Source: Apostichopus japonicus (taxonomy: Eukaryota > Echinodermata > Holothuroidea > Aspidochirotida > Stichopodidae). From it: a DNA stretch of 64,000 nucleotides. Positions 1-10,172 of this stretch are shown here, one piece after another. The notes beneath the pieces were generated by a model, which made no database searches, was not told the DNA's origin, and saw only the letters and a program-made list of their open reading frames with translations. The position numbers were made by a program, and so were the translations under genes. Position 1 is the stretch's first letter, and each line of letters starts with the position of its first letter. The stretch is from contig NC_092564.1 in the NCBI RefSeq assembly GCF_037975245.1, positions 29,565,484 to 29,629,483 of the forward strand, written 5' to 3'.

Positions 1-160
1 CCCCACCTGGTCTCGAGCCCGCGATCCAAAATACGTCACGCTCTCGAGGTACAGAGGAACCAACCGCGCCACGACAGCAGTTGATATAAATCTATGTTCG
101 TTTCTAATACTTAAAGTTCCCAGAGACCGTACGAGATCGCGGCAAAAGCAAACTGCCCCC

Positions 161-316
161 ACCTGGTCTCGAGCCCGCGATCCAAAATACGTCACGCTCT
201 CGAGGTACAGAGCAACCAACCGCGCCACGACAGCAGTTGATATACATCTATGTTCGTTTCTAATACTTAAAGTTCCCAGAGACCGTATCAGATCGCGGCA
301 AAAGCAAACTGCCCAA
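161..316. repeat. Representative 156-bp monomer (short 'gagcaacc', long 'ttcccag' form)
   Basis: This copy runs from one 'acctggtctcg' to the next, exactly 156 bp. In plus-strand order it holds: a CTCGAG-centred B-box complement, the CG-rich 'cccgcgatcc', a second CTCGAG, 'caaccaaccgcgccacgac' (A-box complement), the AT-rich 'gatata' segment, 'gttcgtttctaatactt', 'ttcccagagaccg', a short hypervariable spot, and 'gatcgcggcaaaagcaaac'. This form makes up nearly all of 1-972, much of 15.4-22.5 kb and much of 61.5-64 kb. Its length is a multiple of three, so open frames run through adjacent copies on both strands. Confidence 0.95.
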
Positions 317-612
317 ACCTGGTCTCGAGCCCGCGATCCAAAATACGTCACGATCTCGAGGTACAGAGCAACCAACCGCGCCACGACAGCAGTTGATATA
401 CATCTATGTTCGTTTCTAATACTTAAAGTTCCCAGAGACCGTATAAGATCGCGGCAAAAGCAAACTGCCCCCACCTGGTCTCGAGCCCGCGATCCAAAAA
501 TACGTCACGCTCTCGAGGTACAGAGCAACCAACCGCGCCACGACAGCAGTTGATATAAATCTATGTTCGTTTCTAATACTTAAAGTTCCCAGAGACCGTA
601 TGAGATCGCGGC

Positions 613-616
613 AAAA
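613..616 (-). terminator. T4 run, possible Pol III terminator after the tRNA-like unit
   Basis: Plus-strand 'gcaaaagc' gives TTTT on the minus strand, 17 nt after the B box and 7 nt after tRNA position 73. Pol III stops at runs of four or more T. The run is retained in almost every monomer. A second T4, at 653-656 in this copy, lies between the A and B boxes. If used, it would give only a short transcript. Confidence 0.4.
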
Positions 617-633
617 GCAAACTGCCCCCACCT

Positions 634-644
634 GGTCTCGAGCC
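634..644 (-). promoter_or_regulatory. B-box-like element (Pol III type 2 internal promoter)
   Basis: The minus strand reads GGCTCGAGACC. It matches the B-box consensus GGTTCGANNCC at 10 of 11 positions. It lies 40 nt downstream of the A box in the correct order. Common alleles keep 10/11: 'ggtctcgatcc' (minus GGATCGAGACC) and 'ggtttcgagcc' (minus GGCTCGAAACC). B boxes are bound by TFIIIC in tRNA genes and SINEs; occupancy here is untested. Confidence 0.62.
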
Positions 645-684
645 CGCGATCCAAAATACGTCACGCTCTCGAGGTACAGAGCAA

Positions 685-696
685 CCAACCGCGCCA
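685..696 (-). promoter_or_regulatory. A-box-like element (Pol III type 2 internal promoter)
   Basis: The minus strand reads TGGCGCGGTTGG. It matches the A-box consensus TRGCNNAGYNGG at 11 of 12 positions; the A is G here. The plus-strand form 'ccaaccgcgcca' recurs in most monomers. Variants include 'ccaacagtgcca' (for example near 1011, 17270, 36492), 'ccaaacgcgcca' (near 1627, 2568, 23506) and a deleted form at 55411-55420. Confidence 0.6.
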
Positions 697-705
697 CGAC
701 AGCAG

Positions 706-716
706 TTGATATAAAT
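706..716 (-). promoter_or_regulatory. AT-rich TATA-like stretch upstream of the tRNA-like unit
   Basis: The minus strand reads ATTTATATCAA just upstream of tRNA position 1. It resembles a TATA element, but it is closer to the A box than the usual position about 30 nt before a Pol III start. A second AT-rich stretch (TTTAAGTATT on minus, near 731-740) sits at a better distance. Neither is proof of promoter function. Confidence 0.2.
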
Positions 717-1014
717 CTATGTTCGTTTCTAATACTTAAAGTTCCCAGAGACCGTACCAGATCGCGGCAAAAGCAAACTGCCCCCACCTGGTCTCGAGCC
801 CGCGATCCAAAATACGTCACGCTCTCGAGGTACAGAGCAACCAACCGCGCCACGACAGCAGTTGATATACATCTATGTTCGTTTCTAATACTTAAAGTTC
901 CCAGAGACCGTATAAGATCGCGGCAAAAGCAAACTGCCCCCACCTGGTCTCGAGCCCGCGATCCAAAATACGTCACGCTCTCGAGGTACAGAGCACAACC
1001 AACAGTGCCACGAC

Positions 1015-2896
1015 AGCAGTTGATATAAATCTATGTTCGTTTCTAATAGTTAAAGTTCCAGAGACCGTATAAGATCGCGGCAAAAGCAAACTACGCTGGC
1101 CTGGTCTCGAGCCCGCGATCCAAAATACGTCACGCTCTCGAGGTATAGAGCACAACCAACCGCGCCACGACAGCAGTTGATATAAATCTATGTTCGTTTC
1201 TAATACTTAAAGTTCCCAGAGACCGTATTAGATCGCGGCAAAAGCAAACTGCCCCCACCTGGTCTCGAGCCCGCGATCCAAAATACGTCACGCTCTCGAG
1301 GTACAGAGCAACCAACCGCGCCACGACAGCAGTTGATATAAATCTATGTTCGTTTCTAATACTTAAAGTTCCAGAGACCGTATAAGATCGCGGCAAAAGC
1401 AAACTGCGCTGGCCTGGTCTCGATCCCGCGATCCAAAATACGTCACGCTCTCGAGGTACAGAGCACAACCAACCGCGCCACGACAGCAGTTGATATAAAT
1501 CTATGTTCGTTTCTAATACTTAAAGTTCCAGAGACCGTATAAGATCGCGGCAAAAGCAAACTGCCCCCACCTGGTTTCGAGCCCGCGATCCAAAATACGT
1601 CACGCTCTCGAGGTACAGAGCACAACCAAACGCGCCACGACAGCAGTTGATATAAATCTATGTTCGTTTCTAATACTTAAAGTTCCAGAGACCGTATTAG
1701 ATCGCGGCAAAAGCAAACTGCGCTGGCCTGGTCTCGATCCCGCGATCCAAAATACGTCACGCTCTCGAGGTACAGAGCACAACCAACCGCGCCACGACAG
1801 CAGTTGATATAAATCAATGTTTGTTTCTAATACTTAAAGTTCCAGAGATCGTAAAAGATCGCGGCAAAAGCAAACTGCAACAACCTGGTCTCGAGCCCGC
1901 GATCCAAAATACGTCACGCTCTCGAGGTACAGAGAACAACCAACCGCGCCACGACAGCAGTTGATATAAATCTATGTTCGTTTCTAATAGTTAAAGTTCC
2001 AGAGACCGTATAAGATCGCGGCAAAAGCAAACTGCGCTGGCCTGGTCTCGAGCCCGCGATCCAAAATACGTCACGCTCTCGAGGTATAGAGCACAACCAA
2101 CCGCGCCACGACAGCAGTTGATATAAATCTATGTTCGTTTCTAATACTTAAAGTTCCCAGAGACCGTATTAGATCGCGGCAAAAGCAAACTGCCCCCACC
2201 TGGTCTCGAGCCCGCGATCCAAAATACGTCACGCTCTCGAGGTACAGAGCAACCAACCGCGCCACGACAGCAGTTGATATAAATCTATGTTCGTTTCTAA
2301 TACTTAAAGTTCCAGAGACCGTATAAGATCGCGGCAAAAGCAAACTGCGCTGGCCTGGTCTCGATCCCGCGATCCAAAATACGTCACGCTCTCGAGGTAC
2401 AGAGCACAACCAACCGCGCCACGACAGCAGTTGATATAAATCTATGTTCGTTTCTAATACTTAAAGTTCCAGAGACCGTATAAGATCGCGGCAAAAGCAA
2501 ACTGCCCCCACCTGGTTTCGAGCCCGCGATCCAAAATACGTCACGCTCTCGAGGTACAGAGCACAACCAAACGCGCCACGACAGCAGTTGATATAAATCT
2601 ATGTTCGTTTCTAATACTTAAAGTTCCAGAGACCGTATTAGATCGCGGCAAAAGCAAACTGCGCTGGCCTGGTCTCGATCCCGCGATCCAAAATACGTCA
2701 CGCTCTCGAGGTACAGAGCACAACCAACCGCGCCACGACAGCAGTTGATATAAATCAATGTTTGTTTCTAATACTTAAAGTTCCAGAGATCGTAAAAGAT
2801 CGCGGCAAAAGCAAACTGCAACAACCTGGTCTCGAGCCCGCGATCCAAAATACGTCACGCTCTCGAGGTACAGAGAACAACCAACCGCGCCACGAC
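1015..2896. repeat. Tandem higher-order repeat, 941 bp x 2 (six monomers each)
   Basis: Two consecutive copies are offset by exactly 941 bp. Private markers repeat at that distance: 'cacaaccaaa' at 1621 and 2562, 'caaactgcaa' at 1871 and 2812, and 'agagaacaac' at 1931 and 2872. Each copy contains 158/155-bp units among 157-bp units. By eye the copies are nearly identical; one visible difference is 'ctacgctgg' (1091) against 'ctgcgctgg'. This is the cleanest simple higher-order repeat in the window. Confidence 0.9.
1100..1257. repeat. Representative 158-bp monomer (long at both indel sites)
   Basis: Measured from 'cctgg' at 1100 to 'cctgg' at 1258, this unit is 158 bp. It has both longer alleles, 'gagcacaacc' and 'ttcccag'. 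The next unit (1258-1412) is 155 bp, with both shorter alleles. All four combinations of the two indels therefore occur, which fits exchange between the two sites within a unit. Confidence 0.92.
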
Positions 2897-5040
2897 AGCA
2901 GTTGATATAAATCTATGTTCGTTTCTAATACTTAAAGTTCCAGAGACCGTATGAGATCGCGGCAAAAGCAAACTGCCCCCACCTGGTCTCGAGCCCGCGA
3001 TCCAAAATACGTCACGCTCTCGAGGTACAGAGCACAACCAACCGCGCCACGACAGCAGTTGATATAAATCTATGTTCGTTTCTAATACTTAAAGTTCCAG
3101 AGACCGTATGAGATCGCGGCAAAAGCAAACTGCGCTGGCCTGGTCTCGAGCCCGCGATCCAAAATACGTCACGCTCTCGAGGTACAGAGCACAACCAACC
3201 GCGCCACGACAGCAGTTGATATAAATCTATGTTCGTTTCTAATACTTAAAGTTCCAGAGACCGTATTAGATCGCGGCAAAAGCAAACTGCACTGGCCTGG
3301 TCTCGAGCCCGCGATCCAAAATACGTCACGCTCTCGAGGTACAGAGCAACCAACCGCGCCACGACAGCAGTTGATATAAATCTATGTTCGTTTCTAATAC
3401 TTAAAGTTCCAGAGACCGTATAAGATCGCGGCAAAAGCAAACTGCCCCCACCTGGTCTCGATCCCGCGATCCAAAATACGTCACGCTCTCGAGGTACAGA
3501 GCACAACCAACCGCGCCACGACAGCAGTTGATATAAATCAATGTTCGTTTCTAATACTTAAAGTTCCAGAGATCGTATTAGATCGAGGCAAAAGCAAACT
3601 GAGCTGGCCTGGTCTCGAGCCCGCGATCCAAAATACGTCACGCTCTCGAGGTACAGAGCAACCAACCGCGCCACGACAGCAGTTGATATAAATCTATGTT
3701 CGTTTCTAATACTTAAAGTTCCAGAGACCGTATGAGATCGCGGCAAAAGCAAACTGCCCCCACCTGGTTTCGAGCCCGCGATCCAAAATACGTCACGCTC
3801 TCGAGGTACAGAGCACAACCAACCGCGCCACGACAGCAGTTGATATAAATCTATGTTCGTTTCTAATACTTAAAGTTCCAGAGATCGTACGAGATCGCGG
3901 CAAAAGCAAACTGCTCCCACCTGGTCTCGAGCCCGCGATCCAAAATACGTCACGCTCTCGAGGTACAGAGCACAACCAACCGCGCCACGACAGCAGTTGA
4001 TATAAATCTATGTTCGTTTCTAATACTTAAAGTTCCAGAGACCGTATGAGATCGCGGCAAAAGCAAACTGCCCCCACCTGGTCTCGAGCCCGCGATCCAA
4101 AATACGTCACGCTCTCGAGGTACAGAGTACAACCAACCGCGCCACGACAGCAGTTGATATAAATCAATGTTTGTTTCTAATACTTAAAGTTCCAGAGATC
4201 GTATTAGATCGCGGCAAAAGCAAACTGCCCCCACCTGGTCTCGAGCCCGCGATCCAAAATACGTCACGCTCTCGAGGTACAGAGCAACCAACCGCGCCAC
4301 GACAGCAGTTGATATAAATCTATGTTCGTTTCTAATACTTAAAGTTCCCAGAGACCGTATAAGATCGCGGCAAAAGCAAACTGCCCCACCTGGTCTCGAG
4401 CCCGCGATCCAAAATACGTCACGCTCTCGAGGTACAGAGCAACCAACCGCGCCACGACAGCAGTTGATATAAATCTATGTTCGTTTCTAATACTTAAAGT
4501 TCCCAGAGACCGTATAAGAACGCGGCAAAAGCAAACTGCCCCACCTGGTCTCGAGCCCGCGATCCAAAATACGTCACGCTCTCGAGGTACAGAGCAACCA
4601 ACCGCGCCACGACAGCAGTTGATATAAATCTATGTTCGTTTCTAATACTTAAAGTTCCAGAGACCGTACCAGATCGCGGCAAAAGCAAACTGCGCTGGCC
4701 TGGTCTCGAGCCCGCGATCCAAAATACGTCACGCTCTCGAGGTACAGAGCACAACTAACTGCGCCACGACAGCAGTTGATATAAATCAATGTTTGTTTCT
4801 AATACTTAAAGTTCCAGAGATCGTATTAGATCGCGGCAAAAGCAAACTGCGCTGGCCTGGTCTCGAGCCCGCGATCCAAAATACGTCACGCTCTCGAGGT
4901 ACAGAGCACAACCAACCGCGCCACGACAGCAGTTGATATAAATCTATGTTCGTTTCTAATACTTAAAGTTCCAGAGACCGTATTAGATCGCGGCAAAAGC
5001 AAACTGCGCTGGCCTGGTCTCGATCCCGCGATCCAAAATA
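2897..5040. repeat. Mixed 155-157 bp monomer stretch
   Basis: Monomers of 155, 156 and 157 bp alternate. Recurring subclasses include 'gagatcgtacgag' (near 3883), 'gagtacaacc' (near 4127) and 'caatgtttg' (near 4164 and 4786). The block around 3793-4132 reappears 2,185 bp downstream at 5978-6317; the marker 'gatcgtac' is at 3883 and 6068. 'gccccacctgg' (one C shorter) occurs near 4385 and 4540. Confidence 0.85.
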
Positions 5041-6850
5041 CGTCACGCTCTCGAGGTACAGAGTACAACCAACCGCGCCACGACAGCAGTTGATATAAAT
5101 CAATGTTTGTTTCTAATACTTAAAGTTCGAGAGATCGTATTAGATCGCGGCAAAAGCAAACTGCGCTGGCCTGGTCTCGAGCCCGCGATCCAAAATACGT
5201 CACGCTCTCGAGGTACAGAGCAACCAACCGCGCCACGACAGCAGTTGATATAAATCTATGTTCGTTTCTAATACTTAAAGTTCCCAGAGACCGTATAAGA
5301 TCGCGGCAAAAGCAAACTGCCCCCACCTGGTCTCGAGCCCGCGATCCAAAATACGTCACGCTCTCGAGGTACAGAGCAACCAACCGCGCCACGACAGCAG
5401 TTGATATAAATCTATGTTCGTTTCTAATACTTAAAGTTCCCAGAGACCGTATAAGATCGCGGCAAAAGCAAACTGCCCCACCTGGTCTCGAGCCCGCGAT
5501 CCAAAATACGTCACGCTCTCGAGGTACAGAGCAACCAACCGCGCCACGACAGCAGTTGATATAAATCTATGTTCGTTTCTAATACTTAAAGTTCCAGAGA
5601 CCGTACCAGATCGCGGCAAAAGCAAACTGCCCCCACCTGGTCTCGAGCCCGCGATCCAAAATACGTCACGCTCTCGAGGTACAGAGCAACCAACCGCGCC
5701 ACGACAGCAGTTGATATAAATCTATGTTCGTTTCTAATACTTAAAGTTCCAGAGACCGAACCAGATCGCGGCAAAAGCAAACTGCCCCCACCTGGTCTCG
5801 AGCCCGCGATCCAAAATACGTCACGCTCTCGAGGTACAGAGCACAACCAACTGCACCACGACAGCAGTTGATATAAATCTATGTTCGTTTCTAATACTTA
5901 AAGTTCCAGAGATCGTATTAGATCGCGGCAAAAGCAAACTGCGCTAGCCTGGTCTCGAGCCCGCGATCCAAAATACGTCACGCTCTCGAGGTACAGAGCA
6001 CAACCAACCGCGCCACGACAGCAGTTGATATAAATCTATGTTCGTTTCTAATACTTAAAGTTTCAGAGATCGTACGAGATCGCGGCAAAAGCAAACTGCC
6101 CCCACCTGGTCTCGAGCCCGCGATCCAAAATACGTCACGCTCTCGAGGTACAGAGCACAACCAACCGCGCCACGACAGCAGTTGATATAAATCTATGTTC
6201 GTTTCTAATACTTAAAGTTCCAGAGACCGTATGAGATCGCGGCAAAAGCAAACTGCCCCCACCTGGTCTCGAGCCCGCGATCCAAAATACGTCACGCTCT
6301 CGAGGTACAGAGTACAACCAACCGCGCCACGACAGCAGTTGATATAAATCAATGTTTGTTTCTAATACTTAAAGTTCCAGAGATCGTATTAGATCGCGGC
6401 AAAAGCAAACTGCGCTGGCCTGGTCTCGAGCCCGCGATCCAAAATACGTCACGCTCTCGAGGTACAGAGCAACCAACCGCGCCACGACAGCAGTTGATAT
6501 AAATCTATGTTCGTTTCTAATACTTAAAGTTCCCAGAGACCGTATAAGATCGCGGCAAAAGCAAACTGCCCCCACCTGGTCTCGAGCCCGCGATCCAAAA
6601 TACGTCACGCTCTCGAGGTACAGAGCAACCAACCGCGCCACGACAGCAGTTGATATAAATCTATGTTCGTTTCTAATACTTAAAGTTCCCAGAGACCGTA
6701 TAAGATCGCGGCAAAAGCAAACTGCCCCACCTGGTCTCGAGCCCGCGATCCAAAATACGTCACGCTCTCGAGGTACAGAGCAACCAACCGCGCCACGACA
6801 GCAGTTGATATAAATCTATGTTCGTTTCTAATACTTAAAGTTCCAGAGAC
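5040..6850. repeat. Partial tandem duplication, offset 1,249 bp (eight monomers)
   Basis: About 560 bp from 5,040 to 5,600 recurs 1,249 bp later at about 6,290-6,850. Markers at this offset are 'gagtacaacc' (5061, 6310) and 'aactgcccca' (5471, 6720). After about 5,600 the copies diverge: 'gtaccagatc' here faces 'gtatgagatc' at 6,848. The left copy has a private 'ttcgagag' at about 5127. Confidence 0.8.
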
Positions 6851-7226
6851 CGTATGAGATCGCGGCAAAAGCAAACTGCCCCCACCTGGTCTCGAGCCCG
6901 CGATCCAAAATACGTCACGCTCTCGAGGTACAGAGCAACCAACCGCGCCACGACAGCAGTTGATATAAAGCTATGTTCGTTTCTAATACTTAAAGTTCCA
7001 GAGACCGTATTAGATCGCGGCAAAAGCAAACTGCGCTGGCCTGGTCTCGAGCCCGCGATCCAAAATACGTCACGCTCTCGAGGTACACAGCACAACCAAC
7101 CGCGCCACGACAGCAGTTGATATAAATCAATGTTCGTTTCTAATACTTAAAGTTCCAGAGACCGTATAAGATCGCGGCAAAAGCAAACTGCCCCCACCTG
7201 GTCTCGAGCCCGCGATCCAAAATACG

Positions 7227-9966
7227 TCACGCTCTCGAGGTACAGAGCACAACCAACCGCGCCACGACAGCAGTTGATATAAATCTATGTTTGTTTCTAA
7301 TACTTAAAGTTCCAGAGACCGTAAAAGATCGCGGCAAAAGCAAACTGCCCCCACCTGGTCTCGAGCCCGCGATCCAAAATACGTCACGCTCTCGAGGTAC
7401 AGAGCACAACCAACCGCGCCACGACAGCAGTTGATATAAAGCTATGTTCGTTTCTAATAGTTAAAGTTCCAGAGACCGTATAAGATCGCGGCAAAAGCAA
7501 ACTGCCCCCACCTGGTCTCGAGCCCGCGATCCAAAATACGTCACGCTCTCGAGGTACAGAGCACAACCAACCGCGCCACGACAGCAGTTGATATAAATCT
7601 ATGTTCGTTTCTAATACTTAAAGTTCCAGAGACGGTAAAAGATCGCGGCAAAAGCAAACTGCCCCCACCTGGTCTCGAGCCCGCGATCCAAAATACGTCA
7701 CGCTCTCGAGGTACAGAGCAACCAACCGCGCCACGACAGCAGTTGATATAAATCTATGTTCGTTTCTAATACTTAAAGTTCCAGAGACCGTATAAGATCG
7801 CGGCAAAAGCAAACTGCGCTGGCCTGGTCTCGAGCCCTCGATCCAAAATACGTCACGCTCTCGAGGTACAGAGCACAACCAACCGCGCCACGACAGCAGT
7901 TGATATAAATCAATGTTTGTTTCTAATACTTAAAGTTCCAGAGATCGTATTAGATCGCGGCAAAAGCAAACTGCGCTGGCCTGGTCTCGAGCCCGCGATC
8001 CAAAATACGTCACGCTCTCGAGGTACAGAGCACAACCAACCGCGCCACGACAGCAGTTGATATAAATCTATGTTCGTTTCTAATACTTAAAGTTCCAGAG
8101 ATGGTAAAAGATCGCGGCAAAAGCAAACTGCCCCCACCTGGTCTCGAGCCCGCGATCCAGAATACGTCACGCTCTCGAGGTACAGAGCAACCAACCGCGC
8201 CACGACAGCAGTTGATATAAATCTATGTTCGTTTCTAATACTTAAAGTTCCAGAGACCGTATAAGATCGCGGCAAAAGCAAACTGCGCTGGCCTGGTCTC
8301 GATCCCGCGATCCAAAATACGTCACGCTCTCGAGGTACAGAGCACAACCAACCGCGCCACGACAGCAGTTGATATAAATCAATGTTCGTTTCTAATACTT
8401 AAAGTTCCAGAGATCGTATTAGATCGCGGCAAAAGTAAACTGCCCCCACCTGGTCTCGAGCCCGCGATCCAAAATACGTCACGCTCTCGAGGTACAGAGC
8501 ACAACCAACCGCGCCACGACAGCAGTTGATATAAATCTATGTTCGTTTCTAATACTTAAAGTTCCAGAGACCGTATAAGATTGCGGCAAAAGCAAACTGC
8601 CCCCACCTGGTCTCGAGCCCGCGATCCAAAATACGTCACGCTCTCGAGGTACAGAGCACAACCAACAGCGCCACGACAGCAGTTGATATAAATCTATGTT
8701 TGTTTCTAATACTTAAAGTTCCAGAGATCGTAAAAGATCGCGGCAAAAGCAAACTGCCCCCACCTGGTCTCGAGCCCGCGATCCAAAATACGTCACGCTC
8801 TCGAGGTACAGAGCACAACCAACCGCGCCACGACAGCAGTTGATATAAATCTATGTTCGTTTCTAATAGTTAAAGTTCCAGAGACCGTATAAGATCGCGG
8901 CAAAAGCCAACTGCCCCCACCTGGTCTCGAGCCCGCGATCCAAAATACGTCACGCTCTCGAGGTACAGAGCACAACCAACCGCGCCACGACAGCAGTTGA
9001 TATAAATCTATGTTCGTTTCTAATACTTAAAGTTCCAGAGATGGTAAAAGATCGCGGCAAAAGCAAACTGCCCCCACCTGGTCTCGAGCCCGCGATCCAA
9101 AATACGTCACGCTCTCGAGGTACAGAGCAACCAACCGCGCCACGACAGCAGTTGATATAAATCTATGTTCGTTTCTAATACTTAAAGTTCCAGAGACCGT
9201 ATAAGATCGCGGCAAAAGCAAACTGCGCTGGCCTGGTCTCGATCCCGCGATCCAAAATACGTCACGCTCTCGAGGTACAGAGCACAACCAACCGCGCCAC
9301 GACAGCAGTTGATATAAATCAATGTTTGTTTCTAATACTTAAAGTTCCAGAGATCGTATTAGATCGCGGCAAAAGCAAACTGCGCTGGCCTGGTCTCGAG
9401 CCCGCGATCCAAAATACGTCACGCTCTCGAGGTACAGAGCACAACCAACCGCGCCACGACAGCAGTTGATATAAATCTATGTTCGTTTCTAATACTTAAA
9501 GTTCCAGAGACCGTATAAGATCGCGGCAAAAGCAAACTGCCCCCACCTGGTCTCGAGCCCGCGATCCAAAATACGTCACGCTCTCGAGGTACAGAGCACA
9601 ACCAACCGCGCCACGACAGCAGTTGATATAAATCTATGTTTGTTTCTAATACTTAAAGTTCCAGAGATCGTAAAAGATCGCGGCAAAAGCAAACTGCCCC
9701 CACCTGGTCTCGAGCCCGCGATCCAAAATACGTCACGCTCTCGAGGTACAGAGCACAACCAACCGCGCCACGACAGCAGTTGATATAAATCTATGTTCGT
9801 TTCTAATACTTAAAGTTCCAGAGACCGTATGAGATCGCGGCAAAAGCAAACTGCCCCCACCTGGTCTCGAGCCCGCGATCCAAAATACGTCACGCTCTCG
9901 AGGTACAGAGCACAACCAACCGCGCCACGACAGCAGTTGATATAAATCAATGTTTGTTTCTAATAC
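7227..9966. repeat. Overlapping duplications at offsets 940 and 1,409 bp
   Basis: Segments near 8,087-8,790 recur 940 bp later at 9,027-9,730; 'atggtaaaag' is at 8101 and 9041, and 'tgtttctaat' at 8701 and 9641. Segments near 7,227-7,880 recur 1,409 bp later; 'tttctaatag' is at 7451 and 8860. The two offsets are six and nine monomers. The overlap suggests successive exchanges with different registers. Confidence 0.82.
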
Positions 9967-10016
9967 TTAAAGTTCCAGAGATCGTATTAGATCGCGGCAA
10001 AAGCAAACTGCGCTGG
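9860..10016. repeat. Representative 157-bp monomer ('gagcacaacc', 'ttccag', 'caatgtttg' subclass)
   Basis: Measured from 'cctgg' at 9860 to 'cctgg' at 10017, this unit is 157 bp. It has the +2 'ca' insertion in 'gagcacaacc' and the -1 change in 'ttccag'. It also carries a linked variant set seen many times in the mixed domains: 'aaatcaatgtttg' for 'aaatctatgttcg', 'gagatcgtattag' for 'gagaccgtataag', then 'cgctgg' for 'ccccca' before the following 'cctgg'. Because 157 is not a multiple of three, each such unit shifts the frame and ends the spurious open frames. Confidence 0.95.
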
Positions 10017-10172
10017 CCTGGTCTCGAGCCCGCGATCCAAAATACGTCACGCTCTCGAGGTACAGAGCAACCAACCGCGCCACGACAGCAGTTGATATAA
10101 ATCTATGTTCGTTTCTAATACTTAAAGTTCCCAGAGACCGTATAAGATCGCAGCAAAAGCAAACTGCCCCCA

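Larger units (their letters stand above)
613..703 (-). other. tRNA-like unit in the satellite monomer (one worked example; present in most copies)
   Basis: Read on the minus strand from 703 to 623 the monomer can be laid out as an 81-nt tRNA. Seen directly: the A box is at tRNA positions 8-19 and the B box at 52-62. Positions 1-7 pair with 66-72 at 6 of 7 places (three Watson-Crick, three G-U). The D stem pairs 3 of 4 and the T stem 3 of 5. The variable region is 13 nt, as in class II (Ser/Leu) tRNAs, and position 73 is A. A T4 run (616-613) starts 7 nt after position 73, as in ordinary tRNA genes. Against function: the invariant A14 is G, T54 is C, the anticodon stem is poor, and a second T4 (656-653) lies inside the variable region. 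A loop reading CTCGAGA would give a CGA anticodon, but this is weak. My inference is a decayed tRNA gene or tRNA-derived SINE head that became the satellite. Confidence 0.6.
1..972. repeat. Uniform 156-bp monomer domain (left end)
   Basis: All monomers here carry 'gagcaacc' (or 'gaggaacc') together with 'ttcccag', giving 156-bp spacing. The 'cccccacctgg' allele predominates, and the 'caatgtttg' subclass is absent. Some copies have 'gatatacatc' for 'gatataaatc'. The domain ends near 1003 with the first 'gagcacaacc' unit. An open minus-strand frame of 186 codons (416-976) here is a by-product of the 3 x 52 length. Confidence 0.85.

Noticed and set aside
1-156. Hammerhead ribozyme in the monomer, as in some animal satellites
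   Set aside because: I found no CUGANGA core with a matching GAAA partner on either strand.
634-696. Functional tRNA gene
   Set aside because: The anticodon stem pairs poorly, A14 and T54 are changed, and a T4 run interrupts the unit. I keep it as tRNA-like only.
719-740. CENP-B box in 'tgttcgtttctaatac'
   Set aside because: Only the TTCG core of the 5' half matches NTTCGNNNNANNCGGGN; the required A and CGGG are missing on either strand.
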